NCBI GenBank assembly: GCA_046351595.1
Contig: JAXLYE010000003.1
Span: forward strand, 248,001-312,000
Source: JAXLYE01 sp046351595
Lineage (GTDB): Bacteria; Myxococcota_A; Polyangia; Palsa-1104; JAEUJZ01
Length of the DNA: 64,000 nucleotides
Direction: 5' to 3'
Shown here piece after piece: positions 16,732 through 28,160 of the stretch (positions are counted from its first letter, which is position 1; every line of letters starts with the position of its first letter). Below the pieces are notes generated by a model. That model was not told the DNA's origin. It made no database searches and was given only the letters and a program-made list of their open reading frames with translations. Both the position numbers and the translations under genes were made by a program.

Positions 16732-17352
16732 ATGGAATCGTATCTGGCAGGCGGTCGCGTTCTCATCGGAATCGACTTCAGCGATGCGTCGGAGCGGGCT
16801 CTCTTGCACGCCGTGACGCTGGCCGAGCGGGAGAGGAAGGAGCTCGAGCTGGTGCACGTCTACGAGTGGGACGGGCCGGTGCTCGGGGAGGACTGCTCCG
16901 CCGCGAGCCTGCTCATCGGGTCTGCCCCGACGATTCAGATGCGCGGCCTCATGCAGGCCGCACGCACCCGCCTGGCCAAGCTCTGCTCCTCTCTGGTCGG
17001 GGATCGTGTGCCGGCCGAGATCCGCGTCCTCTTCGGCGATCCGGCGCTGGAGCTGTGCCTGCTCGCGCGCCGCGCCACCGCCAGCGCCCTCGTCATCGGC
17101 GCGGGCGGACGGCGCGCGCTCGCCCACGGTGCCGCCGGCAGCACCGCGCAGCGCATCTGCCGCAGCAGCCGCGTCCCCGTGCTGCTCGTCGCCCGCAACC
17201 CCTCGACCGGCGAGGGCCAGCTGCTGGCGCGCTCGCTCGGCGGCCAGATCGCGTGGGACCACGGCCTGCAGGGCCCCGTGCGCGAGCACTCGGTCGCCGG
17301 ACACTTCCAGATCGAGCCGGTGCTCCCGACGGTGCTGCCGGCGTCCGCGTGA
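16732..17352 (+). CDS. Universal stress protein (UspA family)
   Basis: A 206-residue single-domain Usp. It starts with VLIGIDFSDASERAL and carries HVYEW. The ATP-binding loop GxGGx9GST is seen as GAGGRRALAHGAAGST at about residues 121-136, followed by RVPVLLV. The family binds ATP and accumulates under stress. A C-terminal extension of ~45 residues beyond the fold is unusual. The start has GGAGGAAACG directly upstream. Confidence 0.92.
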   Translation: MESYLAGGRVLIGIDFSDASERALLHAVTLAERERKELELVHVYEWDGPVLGEDCSAASLLIGSAPTIQMRGLMQAARTRLAKLCSSLVGDRVPAEIRVLFGDPALELCLLARRATASALVIGAGGRRALAHGAAGSTAQRICRSSRVPVLLVARNPSTGEGQLLARSLGGQIAWDHGLQGPVREHSVAGHFQIEPVLPTVLPASA

Positions 17353-17459
17353 TCCGCGAGCCCCTCGCCGGCGCGGCGAAGGGAGCCCCGACTGCCCGCT
17401 CTCTACCCTCCCCTTCCTCACTCCGTACCGCCCCTCCTTCGGTCCTTTCAGGAATCCCT

Positions 17460-17481
17460 TTTGTTACAGCCGTGTAACAAA
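17460..17481. promoter_or_regulatory. Operator-like palindrome upstream of lemA
   Basis: Arms TTTGTTACA (17460-17468) and TGTAACAAA (17473-17481) are perfect 9-bp complements around GCCG. No T-run follows on either strand, so a regulator-binding site is more likely than a terminator. It lies 160 bases before lemA and about 110 bases after usp. Confidence 0.55.
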
Positions 17482-17641
17482 GAGCTCTGTCTGGTAACAG
17501 CGTGACGGACTCCGGGAGTCCCTGATCCGCTGCGCGCTGCACGCTCTGTTCCGTAGGGACCGTCGCCTGCCGGCCCGAGGAGGCGCAGGAGGTGGCCTGG
17601 TACGGACGCTGCAAGCCGCTCCGTGCAGCTCGAGGTACCTC

Positions 17642-18265
17642 ATGTCCAAGACCGCAACGATCACGCTCGCAGTCCTCGCCGGCCTCGTCCTCCTCGTCGG
17701 CGGCACCTGCGCTTCGACGTACAACCAGCTCGTCGCGCTGCAGCAGGAGGTGGAGGCGCAGTGGGCGCAGGTCGAGAACGTCTACCAGCGACGGCTGGAT
17801 CTCGTCCCCAACCTGGTCGAGACGGTAAAGGGAGCCGCCGCCTTCGAGAAGGAAACCTTCACCGCGGTCGCGGAGGCGCGGACCCGCGTCAGCCAGGTCG
17901 CGCAGGATGCGGCCCCAAAAGGTGCGCGCGATGCCGCGGCGCTGGAGCGCTACCAGCAGGCGCAGGAGCAGCTCGGCGGCGCGCTCTCGCGGCTCTTGGT
18001 GGTCGTCGAGCGCTACCCGGAGCTGCGGGCGACGCAGGCGTTCCGTGACCTGCAGGCGCAGCTCGAGGGGACCGAGAACCGCATCGCGATCGAGCGCATG
18101 CGCTTCAACGAAGCGGCGCAGCGCTTCAATACGCGGCGCCAGAGCTTCCCGACCAACCTGATCGCGGGGCTGTTCGGCGACCGCTTCGGCGTCCGGCCCT
18201 ACTTCCGCGCCGCGCCGGGCAGCGAGCGGGCGCCCGAGGTCCGCTTCGGCGGCAAGGGCGCATGA
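17642..18265 (+). CDS. lemA: LemA family protein
   Basis: A 207-residue LemA protein: one N-terminal membrane helix (residues ~7-24), then the family's long helical bundle with YNQLVALQQEVEAQWAQVENVYQRRLDLVPNLVETVKG. LemA proteins project a coiled, outward-facing domain and often pair with TPM/YgcG proteins, as here. GAGG lies upstream of the ATG. The last four bases overlap the next gene (ATGA). Role in the cell is poorly known for the family. Confidence 0.94.
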   Translation: MSKTATITLAVLAGLVLLVGGTCASTYNQLVALQQEVEAQWAQVENVYQRRLDLVPNLVETVKGAAAFEKETFTAVAEARTRVSQVAQDAAPKGARDAAALERYQQAQEQLGGALSRLLVVVERYPELRATQAFRDLQAQLEGTENRIAIERMRFNEAAQRFNTRRQSFPTNLIAGLFGDRFGVRPYFRAAPGSERAPEVRFGGKGA

Positions 18266-19068
18266 CGCCGGGCGTGCGAGCGGGCCTGCGGGCGGCGCTC
18301 GCGGTGCTCCTGTGGCTCGGCCTCGCCGGGCTCGGGCAAGGCCGCGCCGCCGCCCCGCCGATCCCGCCGGCGCCGACGCGCTGGGTCACGGACACGGCCG
18401 GCTTCCTCTCGCCCGCGGCGCAGCAGGCGCTCGACGCCCGGCTCGAGAGCTACCAGCGCGCGACCGGCCACCAGGTCGTGGTCTTCATCGGCGGCACGCT
18501 CGGTGACCGGCCGATCGAAGAGTGGTCCGCGGCGACCTTTGCCGCCTGGCGCCTCGGCCGCAAGGGCATCGACGACGGGCTCGCGCTGTTCGTGTTCACC
18601 GAGCAGCACAAGCTGTCGATCGAGGTCGGCTACGGACTGGAGGAGAAGGTCCCGGACCTGCGCGCCGCGCAGATCCTCAACGAGGTGCTGGCGCCGCGGC
18701 TGCGCGCCGGCGAGCGCGACACCGCGATCACCGCTGGCGTCGACGCGCTTTTGGCGACGATCGACGGCCGCCCGCTCGCGACCTCGAGCCCGGACCTGGG
18801 CCCGGATCTGGGCCTGGGCCTGGATCCGGCCGCGCCGCCCGCACCGTCCGCGCCGGGCGCCGAGCCGCTCACCCTGCCCGAGTGGCTCGTACTCGGCGGG
18901 TTCCTGCTCGGTTTTGTCGCCCTGCTCGTCTGGCGCCCGTCGCTGGCGCTGTGGATCCTGTCGATGGTGCTGCGGGGCGGACGACGATCAGGAGGAGGTG
19001 GTGGTGGCGGCGGCTTCGGCGGCGGCGGCGGTCGCTCGGGCGGCGGCGGCGCGCGCGGCGCCTGGTAG
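18262..19068 (+). CDS. TPM-domain (YgcG-like) membrane protein
   Basis: A 268-residue protein with a signal peptide (about residues 1-30) and a TPM phosphatase-like domain at ~40-170, including VTDTAGFLSPAAQQAL, HQVVVFIGGT and LSIEVGYGLEEKVPD. A Pro-rich linker, a transmembrane helix near 210-230 and a Gly-rich GGGGGFGGGGGRSGGGG tail follow, the standard YgcG plan. It overlaps lemA by four bases, and the pair is a recurring operon in bacteria. The linker holds short near-tandem repeats (PDLGPDLGLGLD). Confidence 0.92.
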   Translation: MTPGVRAGLRAALAVLLWLGLAGLGQGRAAAPPIPPAPTRWVTDTAGFLSPAAQQALDARLESYQRATGHQVVVFIGGTLGDRPIEEWSAATFAAWRLGRKGIDDGLALFVFTEQHKLSIEVGYGLEEKVPDLRAAQILNEVLAPRLRAGERDTAITAGVDALLATIDGRPLATSSPDLGPDLGLGLDPAAPPAPSAPGAEPLTLPEWLVLGGFLLGFVALLVWRPSLALWILSMVLRGGRRSGGGGGGGGFGGGGGRSGGGGARGAW

Positions 19069-19104
19069 CGACCTTATAGCGACCTTATAGCGACCTTATA
19101 GCGA
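19066..19104 (+). repeat. 11-bp tandem repeat, 3.5 copies
   Basis: TAGCGACCTTA is repeated three times exactly from 19066, plus a partial TAGCGA. The first copy contains the stop codon of the TPM gene. Confidence 0.95.
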
Positions 19105-19127
19105 AGGAATCGGCTCCCTCGCGAGGG

Positions 19128-20954
19128 TCAGAACGCCTCTTCCGGCAGCTGCATCAGCGACAGCTCGCTCGTCTCGACGCGGCGGCGGTCGACGGCGATG
19201 CGAGGCAGGACCTCGGCGCAGTAGAAGCGCGCGCTCTGCACCTTGCCCTGGTAGAAGGCGCGCTCGTCCTCGCCGAGCGAAGCGTCGCCGAGCCGGCGCA
19301 CGGCGAGCGCCGCGTGGCGGATGAGCAGCCAGGCGATGACCACCTCGGCCAGCACGAACAGCACGCGGTTGCCGTGCAGGCCGACGTGGTAGAGCGACTC
19401 CTGCATCTTGCCGAGCAGCGCCATGAGCAGCGCCTCGGCATGGCCGAGCGCCTCGGCGAGCAGCGCCCGCTCCGGCTGCAGCTCGAGGCCGCCCTCGCCC
19501 TCGACGAGCGTCTTCTGCACCTGCCCGAGCAGCCCGCGCAGCGTGGCGCCGCCGTCGCGCGCGATCTTGCGCAGCAGGAGGTCCAGCGCCTGGATGTGCG
19601 TGGTGCCCTCGTACAGCGAGTCGATCTTCTGATCGCGGATGTACTGCTCGATCGGGTAGTCGGTGAGGTACCCCGAGCCGCCGAAGCACTGCAGCGACAG
19701 CGCCAGGATCTCGTACGCCTTGTCCGAGCAGTAGCCCTTGCACAGCGGCAAGAGGAGGTCGTTCAGGCGGTCGAGCTCCGCCGCGTCCTTGCTGCCGTGG
19801 CCGCCGAGGATCGCGACCTCGTCCTGCTGCCGCGCCGCGAAGAAGCACAGCGCCCGCATGCCCTCGGCGTACGCCTTCTGCGTCATCAGCATGCGCCGCA
19901 CGTCGGGGTGGTGGATGATCGGCACGCGCGGCGCCGTCTTGTCGAGCACGCGGGTCAGGTCCGCGCCCTGCACGCGCTCCTTCGCGAACGCGAGCGCATT
20001 TTTGTACGCGGTCGACAGCGTCGACATCGACTTGACGCCGATGGCCATGCGCGCCTGCTCGATGATGTGGAACATCTGCGCGATGCCGTTGTGGACGTTG
20101 CCGAGCAAAAGGCCGCGCGCCGGCGCCTCGTCGCCGAAGGTCAGCTCGCAGGTGGCGGAGCCGCGCAGGCCCATCTTGTGCTCGACCTTGGTGACGCGCA
20201 CGCCGTTGGGCTCGCCGAGCGAGCCATCGGCGTTGACCCAGATCTTGGGCACGACGAACAGCGACAGGCCCTTGGTGCCGGGCCCCGCGCCCTCGGGCCG
20301 CGCCAGCACCAGGTGCAGGATGTTCTCGAACAGGTCGCTGTCGCCGCCGGTGATGAAGCGCTTTGTGCCCTCGATGTGCCACTCGTCGCCGCCGACCGGG
20401 CGGGCCCGGGTGCGGCCGGCGCCGACGTCGCTGCCGGCGTCCGGCTCGGTCAGCACCATGGTGCAGTTCCAGGTGCGGTCGAGCGCGTGCGGGAGGAAGC
20501 GCGCCTTCTGCTCGGGCGTGGCCAGGCGGTCGATGACGCGCAGCATGAACAGCGTCGACAGGTAGAAGGCGGCGGTGGCGTGGCTGCCGGCCATGAGCTC
20601 GAAGCCCGCCCACACCAGCGACGGCGGCGCGCCCAGGCCGCCGAGGTGCTCGGGCATCTCGAGCAGGTGCCAGTCGTTGTCCAGGTAGGCCTTGAGCGAG
20701 CGCCGCAGCGGCTCGGGCAGCACCACGCGGCCGTCGGCGCCGAGCTCGACGCCGGTCTGATCCGTCGCGACGAAGCTCGCGGCCAGCTCGTTGGTGCACA
20801 GCTTCTCGAGCTGCACCAGGCTGTCGCGCGCCGCCGCCTCGTCGAGGCTGGTGAACGAGCCGCGGCCGAGCGTGGTGCGGCCGATGTCGGCGAACTCGAA
20901 GAGGTTGAAGAACAGGTCGCGCAGGTTGCTCTTGTAGTGGCTGGTGGCGGTCAC
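19128..20954 (-). CDS. Acyl-CoA dehydrogenase, long form
   Basis: A 608-residue flavoprotein. The central dehydrogenase fold shows the signature TMVLTEPDAGSDVGAG and the flavin-proximal GGSGYLTDYPIEQYIRD with YEGTTHIQALDLLLRK. A helical N-terminal cap precedes it. A C-terminal domain of ~130 residues matches the long acyl-CoA dehydrogenases (AcdC-type C-terminus) rather than the 380-residue short forms. It should oxidise an acyl-CoA thioester using FAD, with the substrate unknown. The GTG start at 20954 has AAGGAGAG upstream; the open frame beyond it is not protein-like. Confidence 0.92.
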   Translation of the reverse strand: MTATSHYKSNLRDLFFNLFEFADIGRTTLGRGSFTSLDEAAARDSLVQLEKLCTNELAASFVATDQTGVELGADGRVVLPEPLRRSLKAYLDNDWHLLEMPEHLGGLGAPPSLVWAGFELMAGSHATAAFYLSTLFMLRVIDRLATPEQKARFLPHALDRTWNCTMVLTEPDAGSDVGAGRTRARPVGGDEWHIEGTKRFITGGDSDLFENILHLVLARPEGAGPGTKGLSLFVVPKIWVNADGSLGEPNGVRVTKVEHKMGLRGSATCELTFGDEAPARGLLLGNVHNGIAQMFHIIEQARMAIGVKSMSTLSTAYKNALAFAKERVQGADLTRVLDKTAPRVPIIHHPDVRRMLMTQKAYAEGMRALCFFAARQQDEVAILGGHGSKDAAELDRLNDLLLPLCKGYCSDKAYEILALSLQCFGGSGYLTDYPIEQYIRDQKIDSLYEGTTHIQALDLLLRKIARDGGATLRGLLGQVQKTLVEGEGGLELQPERALLAEALGHAEALLMALLGKMQESLYHVGLHGNRVLFVLAEVVIAWLLIRHAALAVRRLGDASLGEDERAFYQGKVQSARFYCAEVLPRIAVDRRRVETSELSLMQLPEEAF

Positions 20955-21274
20955 GCGGCTCTCCTTCCCGGGCTCCTCTTTGCCAGGCCAACTTCGGCGG
21001 CTCGGCGCATCGGGCTGACTGGGGTCTTGTGCTTCAGGTGAGGCGATCTCACGGTCGGGGTTTCTCGGGGGTTGCCCGAGGCGGGCAGTGTACTTCGTGT
21101 GACGCGCTGCGTAATCCCCCAAATTGTGTCGCCGCGCTGCGTGAAAAAGCCGGTGCAGCCGCGGTGCCGGGACGGCGCGGCCGTCGTGCCGGAGCAGCCC
21201 GGCCCCGGAAAATCCCTGGCTCAGCGGGTCGAGCCGCCTTGCCTGGGGCGACCGCGACGCGTACCTTGGGCCGC
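20955..21274. promoter_or_regulatory. Divergent promoter region with paired CGCGCTGCGT repeats
   Basis: 320 bases between the acyl-CoA dehydrogenase gene and tldD. CGCGCTGCGT occurs exactly at 21103-21112 and 21133-21142, 30 bp apart (about three helical turns), which suggests a cooperative operator. The tldD promoter lies at its right end. Confidence 0.45.
21239..21267 (+). promoter_or_regulatory. Likely sigma70 promoter for leaderless tldD
   Basis: TTGCCT (21239-21244), a 17-bp spacer, then TACCTT (21262-21267). The tldD ATG follows 7 bases later, so transcription would start at or next to the start codon. No ribosome binding site is visible. Confidence 0.5.
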
Positions 21275-22740
<1,466 letters not shown>

Positions 22741-22744
<4 letters not shown>

Positions 22745-24165
22745 GGCCGTCCGCGATGCAGCCTCCTTCCGCTGGTTCCGCTTCCCACGATCTGCGCGCC
22801 GAGCTCAAGGCGCTGGCTGAGCAGGTCGCCGAGCAGACGCTCGCCGCCGGCGCCGACGCTGCCGAGGTGCTGGTCGCCAGCGGCCGCGAGCTCTCGGTCA
22901 AGGTCCGCCGCGGCGAGCCCGAGATGCTGCACGAGGCCGGCAGCAGCGGCATCGGCCTGCGGATCTTCCGCGACCAGCGCGCCGCGGTGACGTACACCTC
23001 GGACTTCAGCCCCGAGTCGCTCGCCCGCTTCGTGCGCGACACCGTCGAGCTGTCGCTGCTCAGCGAGCCCGACGAGCTCAACGCCCTGCCCGGCCGCGAC
23101 GAGGTCCAGCCCGCCGACCGGCCGCTGCCCGAGCTCGAGCTGTGGGACGACCGCACGCTGACCCTGACCGCGACGGAGATGATCGAGCGCGCGCGCGCCG
23201 CCGAGGCGGCCGGGCTCGGCTACTCCTCGCGCATCAGCAACAGCGACGGCGCGAGCTGCGACCGCCACAGCGGCCACATGGCCTTCGCCAGCGCCGACAA
23301 GGGCGGCCGCCTGTTCTCGGGCGCCTCGCGCTCGACCTACCAGTCGCTGGCCGTCGAGGTCATGTGCGACGACGCCGACGGCAAGAAGCGCAACGCCACC
23401 TACTGGACGGCCGACCGCTTCCTCGACCGCCTGCAGGACCCCGTCGCCGTCGGGCGCGAGGCCGCGCGGCGGGCCGAGAGCAAGCTCGGGGCTCGCAAGA
23501 TCGAGACCGCGGAGCTGCCGGTGGTCTTCGATCCCGACGCCGGCCGCGCGCTGCTGCGCCTGGTCGCCAGCACGGTTTCGGGCGGGTCGATCTACCGCCG
23601 CTCGAGCTACCTGTGCGGGCGCGAGGGCACGCAGGTCGCCTCGCCGCTCATCACCATCGTCGACGATCCGCTGCTCGCGCGGGCGCTCGGCTCGCGGCCC
23701 TTCGACGGCGACGGGCTGCCGGTGCGCAGGAACGTCGTCGTCGAGGGCGGCGTGCTCAAGGGCTACCTGCTCGACACCTACTCGGCGCGCAAGCTCGGGC
23801 GCAAAAGCAACGGCTGCGCCGGGCGCGGCATCGGCGGCTCGCCGCACGTCACCACCAGCAACTTCATGCTGCTGCCCGGGACCACGCCGGCCAAGGGCCT
23901 GCTCGACGGCATCGAGCGCGGCCTGTACGTCACCGAGATGATGGGCTTCGGCTTCAACGAAGTGACCGGCGACTTCTCGCGCGGCGCCGCCGGCTTCCTG
24001 ATCGAGCGCGGCCAGCTCGTCGCGCCGGTCAGCGAGGTGACGATCTCGGCCCACTTCAACGACCTGTGGCAGCGCATCGACGCCGTCGGTGACGACCTCG
24101 ATCGCCGGTCCTCGACGATGAGCCCGAGCTTCCGCGTGTCGCGGATGACCGTGGCGGGGCGCTAG
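22741..24165 (+). CDS. pmbA: TldE/PmbA protease subunit
   Basis: A 474-residue PmbA/TldE homologue with the family blocks SGREL, GIGLRIFRDQRAAVTYTSD and a C-terminal GAAGFLIERGQL. It lacks the HExxxH zinc motif, as expected for TldE, which supports TldD in the heterodimer. ATGA overlap with tldD implies coupled translation. The next gene starts directly after its stop with no gap. Confidence 0.94.
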
Positions 24166-24993
24166 ATGGGCGGCTGCGGCACCTGCAAGTCCGAGTGCGG
24201 CCGCGAGGACGGCTGCGGCACCCGCAAGGCCGAGCAGACCGAGGTCCTCGACCGCCTGCTCGCCGAGCTGTACCCGAGCCGGCGCTGGGGTCAGCCCGAC
24301 GAGGCGCGCTGCTTCCGCAACGGGCTCGGCGAGGCCGAGGTGCTGCGGCTGGGGCAGCAGCTGGCGGACGTGCTCAAGGCGCCGGTGTACTTCGTGCCCG
24401 GCGGGCCCGACGACTTCTGCAGCTACTTATACGTCCTGTGCATAGGCAGGCCGCCGGCGCTCGTCGAGCTGCGCGCCGAGTCCGACGATGTAGACCCCGC
24501 GACCGCCGACGGCTCGACCGGCGCGCTGACCCCCGAGGCCGCGACCATCCGCGAGCGCTACCTGCGGCTGTGCTGCTCGCGCATCGTGCGCGCGGTCTGC
24601 GTGCAGGAGGTCGCGATGGAGCTGGAGCTCGGCGCGGTCGCCAAAGACGGTGCCGCACCGGACCCGGCGGCCGTCGCGGTCATAAAAGAGCTGCCGCTGC
24701 CCGGCGTGTTCGATCCCAAGCTGCTCAAGCGCTTCCAGAAGACCGTGGACCTGCTCATGGCGCAGGGCATCGAGCACCTGGACATGGGGCTGCTCGACGT
24801 GCCGGCCGCGCAGCGCGCGCTCGACGGCAGCGCCTACGTCGAGCGCTACGGCGACGAGCCGGCGCTGCTCAACTTCTTCTTCTACGCGCAGCCGGTGCGC
24901 ACCGCGGCGCTGTCGTTCGTGCCGCTGTCGCGCGTGGCGCAGGCGCAGGCCGCGGCCGAGGCGGTCGGCGCCTCGTTCGCGGTCGCGGTCTGA
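24166..24993 (+). CDS. Unknown protein with Cys-rich N-terminus, third gene of tldD-tldE
   Basis: A 275-residue protein of no family I recognise. The N-terminus carries four cysteines (C4, C7, C11, C17: GGCGTCKSECGREDGC), spaced like a small metal or iron-sulfur site or a Cys-rich peptide. The rest is an ordinary soluble alpha/beta-like domain with further cysteines (CSYLYVLC, LRLCCSRIV). The ATG follows the tldE stop with no gap, so it is almost certainly co-expressed with the protease. It could be a substrate, an adaptor or a metal carrier for TldD; nothing in the sequence decides between these. Confidence 0.75.
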   Translation: MGGCGTCKSECGREDGCGTRKAEQTEVLDRLLAELYPSRRWGQPDEARCFRNGLGEAEVLRLGQQLADVLKAPVYFVPGGPDDFCSYLYVLCIGRPPALVELRAESDDVDPATADGSTGALTPEAATIRERYLRLCCSRIVRAVCVQEVAMELELGAVAKDGAAPDPAAVAVIKELPLPGVFDPKLLKRFQKTVDLLMAQGIEHLDMGLLDVPAAQRALDGSAYVERYGDEPALLNFFFYAQPVRTAALSFVPLSRVAQAQAAAEAVGASFAVAV

Positions 24994-25030
24994 CGGGCGC
25001 CGGCCGCGCCCACACGCTCCGCACAAAAAG

Positions 25031-25073
25031 AAGACCCCCGCGTCGCCTCGCAGCGACCGGGGGTCTTGTCTTT
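25031..25073. terminator. Bidirectional rho-independent terminator
   Basis: AAGACCCCCG (25031-25040) pairs with CGGGGGTCTT (25058-25067), and an inner GTCGC/GCGAC stem extends it. T-rich sequence follows on the plus strand, and CTTTTT follows on the minus strand. It separates the tldD-tldE unit from groEL. Confidence 0.88.
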
Positions 25074-25152
25074 CTGGCGCTCTGTCGCGGCGCGAGCGGG
25101 ACACCGGCCCCGCCCGCCGCGGCGTGTCAGGCCGGGGACGACTCGTGAGCGA

Positions 25153-26841
<1,689 letters not shown>

Positions 26842-27033
26842 GGATTCTGTTCCTCCGAGTCTCTGTAGCGAGCCTCTTACGAGTCTCTGGCGAGTTCTTT
26901 AATTGGGCGGGCGGCCCGGCTGCGGGGCGACCCTGTCGGTGTCGGACTTGCGCAGGTTTCGAGCCGGTCGGTCGTGCGGCGGAGGCGCCGGCTGCGGGCC
27001 TCCGTCGCGGCCTCGTCGGCGCTACTGCCAGCG

Positions 27034-27324
27034 CTACTGCTCGACGACGGCGAGGATGTCGTCCTCGCGCACGATGAGGTGCTCCTCACCGTCGAGCTTG
27101 ATGTCGGTGCCGGCGTACTTGCCGAAGAGCACCGTGTCGCCGGCCTTCACCTTGAGCGGGACCACGGTCCCGTCCTCGAGGGTGCGGCCCTTGCCGGCCG
27201 CCACGACGGTCGCGCGGTTGGCGCGCTCCTTCGCGGAATCCGGGATGTAGAGGCCGCCGGCGGTGCGCTCCTCTTCGCTTTGGCGCTTGAGCAGGACTCG
27301 GTCGTGCAGGGGACGGATCGTCAT
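27034..27324 (-). CDS. groS: Co-chaperonin GroES (Hsp10)
   Basis: A 96-residue GroES with IRPLHDRVLLKR at the start, the mobile loop EEERTAGGLYIPDSAKE, and GDTVLFGKYAGTDIKLDGEEHLIVREDDILAVVE. The ATG at 27324 has AAGGAGG upstream; a TTG two codons earlier is less likely. It caps the GroEL ring. About 70 bases separate it from the zinc-ribbon gene upstream. Confidence 0.98.
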   Translation of the reverse strand: MTIRPLHDRVLLKRQSEEERTAGGLYIPDSAKERANRATVVAAGKGRTLEDGTVVPLKVKAGDTVLFGKYAGTDIKLDGEEHLIVREDDILAVVEQ

Positions 27325-27393
27325 TCCCAAACCTCCTTCTCGAACTTGGATGGCTGTCTTGGCTTGCTGACGCGAACAGGGTGCTGGACCGGG

Positions 27394-27744
27394 CTACTCG
27401 CTGCTGCTGGTGCCGCCGGTCGAGCTTGGGGTTGACGCTGGCGCGGCCGCGGCCGTGGAGTCCCCGCCGCTTGCGGTCTCCGCGGTCTTGGCCTTGTCTT
27501 CCTTGATTGCCTGCTCCAGCCGATCGATGCGGTCGTTCTCGGTGCGGTGCTTCTTGCCCGAGTTCGCTCCGTAGCCGTCCTTGTACCAGCCCCCGCCCTT
27601 GAGCTGGAACGACGTGGCCGAGATCAGCCGCTGCAGGCGGGGTTTATGGCAGGCCGGACACTCGATGAGCGGAGACTCTGTAATGCGCTGCACGGCCTCC
27701 ATGTTGTGGCCGCACGCCTGGCACTCGTACTCATAGGTGGGCAT
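27394..27744 (-). CDS. FmdB-type zinc-ribbon protein, first gene of the groESL operon
   Basis: A 116-residue protein opening MPTYEYECQACGHNME, the FmdB/regulatory zinc-ribbon signature, with C8/C11 and C29/C32 (ECPACHKP) to hold one zinc. A charged helix and a low-complexity Ala/Ser/Thr tail follow. FmdB-like proteins are small regulators or accessory factors of unclear role. The promoter at 27772-27799 and the CIRCE-like element lie directly upstream, so it should be heat-regulated together with GroES and GroEL. Confidence 0.92.
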   Translation of the reverse strand: MPTYEYECQACGHNMEAVQRITESPLIECPACHKPRLQRLISATSFQLKGGGWYKDGYGANSGKKHRTENDRIDRLEQAIKEDKAKTAETASGGDSTAAAAPASTPSSTGGTSSSE

Positions 27745-27771
27745 CGGTCTTTCCCCGTTAAGACGCGGGAG

Positions 27772-27799
27772 AACCTAATCCCAGCCGCCACGATGTCAA
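27772..27799 (-). promoter_or_regulatory. Sigma70-type promoter of the FmdB-groES-groEL operon
   Basis: On the minus strand TTGACA (27799-27794), a 16-bp spacer, then TAGGTT (27777-27772), 27 bases before the zinc-ribbon ATG. The -35 box overlaps the CIRCE-like element. Confidence 0.75.
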
Positions 27800-27823
27800 G
27801 CACTGTTGCGCTGCGAGTGCTAA
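27797..27823 (-). promoter_or_regulatory. CIRCE-like operator (HrcA site)
   Basis: Read on the minus strand, TTAGCACTC, nine bases, then CAGTGCTTG. The first arm matches the CIRCE consensus exactly, the spacer is the canonical 9 bp and the second arm matches at 6 of 9 positions. It overlaps the -35 box, fitting HrcA repression. HrcA itself is not in the window. Confidence 0.75.
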
Positions 27824-28160
27824 AAAAACCGGGCTAAGCCTTGATTATCAAGGACTTAGAGAATCGCTCAAGGGGCCCTTGCGCGGCGCTCCGGGCCGCC
27901 CATTTGGCCCATTTGGCCCATCTGGGCAGATCGTCGGGCCAGGAAACGCCGATCCGGGCCGGGACCCCGCCCGCAGCCGATCGCTTGCCGAGCTCCTGGC
28001 CAATCCCGCCGACCTCCTGCCGGGCGATCGGGCCAGCCCCGGGCGCGCGCCGGAGCCGCCACGAGTGGCCCGGCCTCCGCGCCCCGCCGCCGTCCTGCCG
28101 TCGACGAACCCGCGCGAACGGGGCTGAGCCGTTCTTGGCGTAAACTGGCACCTGCTCGGT
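27824..28160. other. Divergent intergenic region with palindrome and short repeats
   Basis: 337 bases between the heat-shock operon and the sugar transferase gene. A near-perfect palindrome at 27834-27859 has CTAAG/CTTAG outer arms and CCTTGAT/ATCAAGG inner arms. A 9-bp tandem repeat GCCCATTTG sits at 27898-27924 (two exact copies and one variant). TAAACT at 28141-28146, 14 bases before the next start, is a possible -10. Confidence 0.5.

Noticed and set aside
17460..17481. Terminator for usp
   Set aside because: Hairpin lacks a T-run on either strand and lies 108 bases downstream; operator reading preferred.
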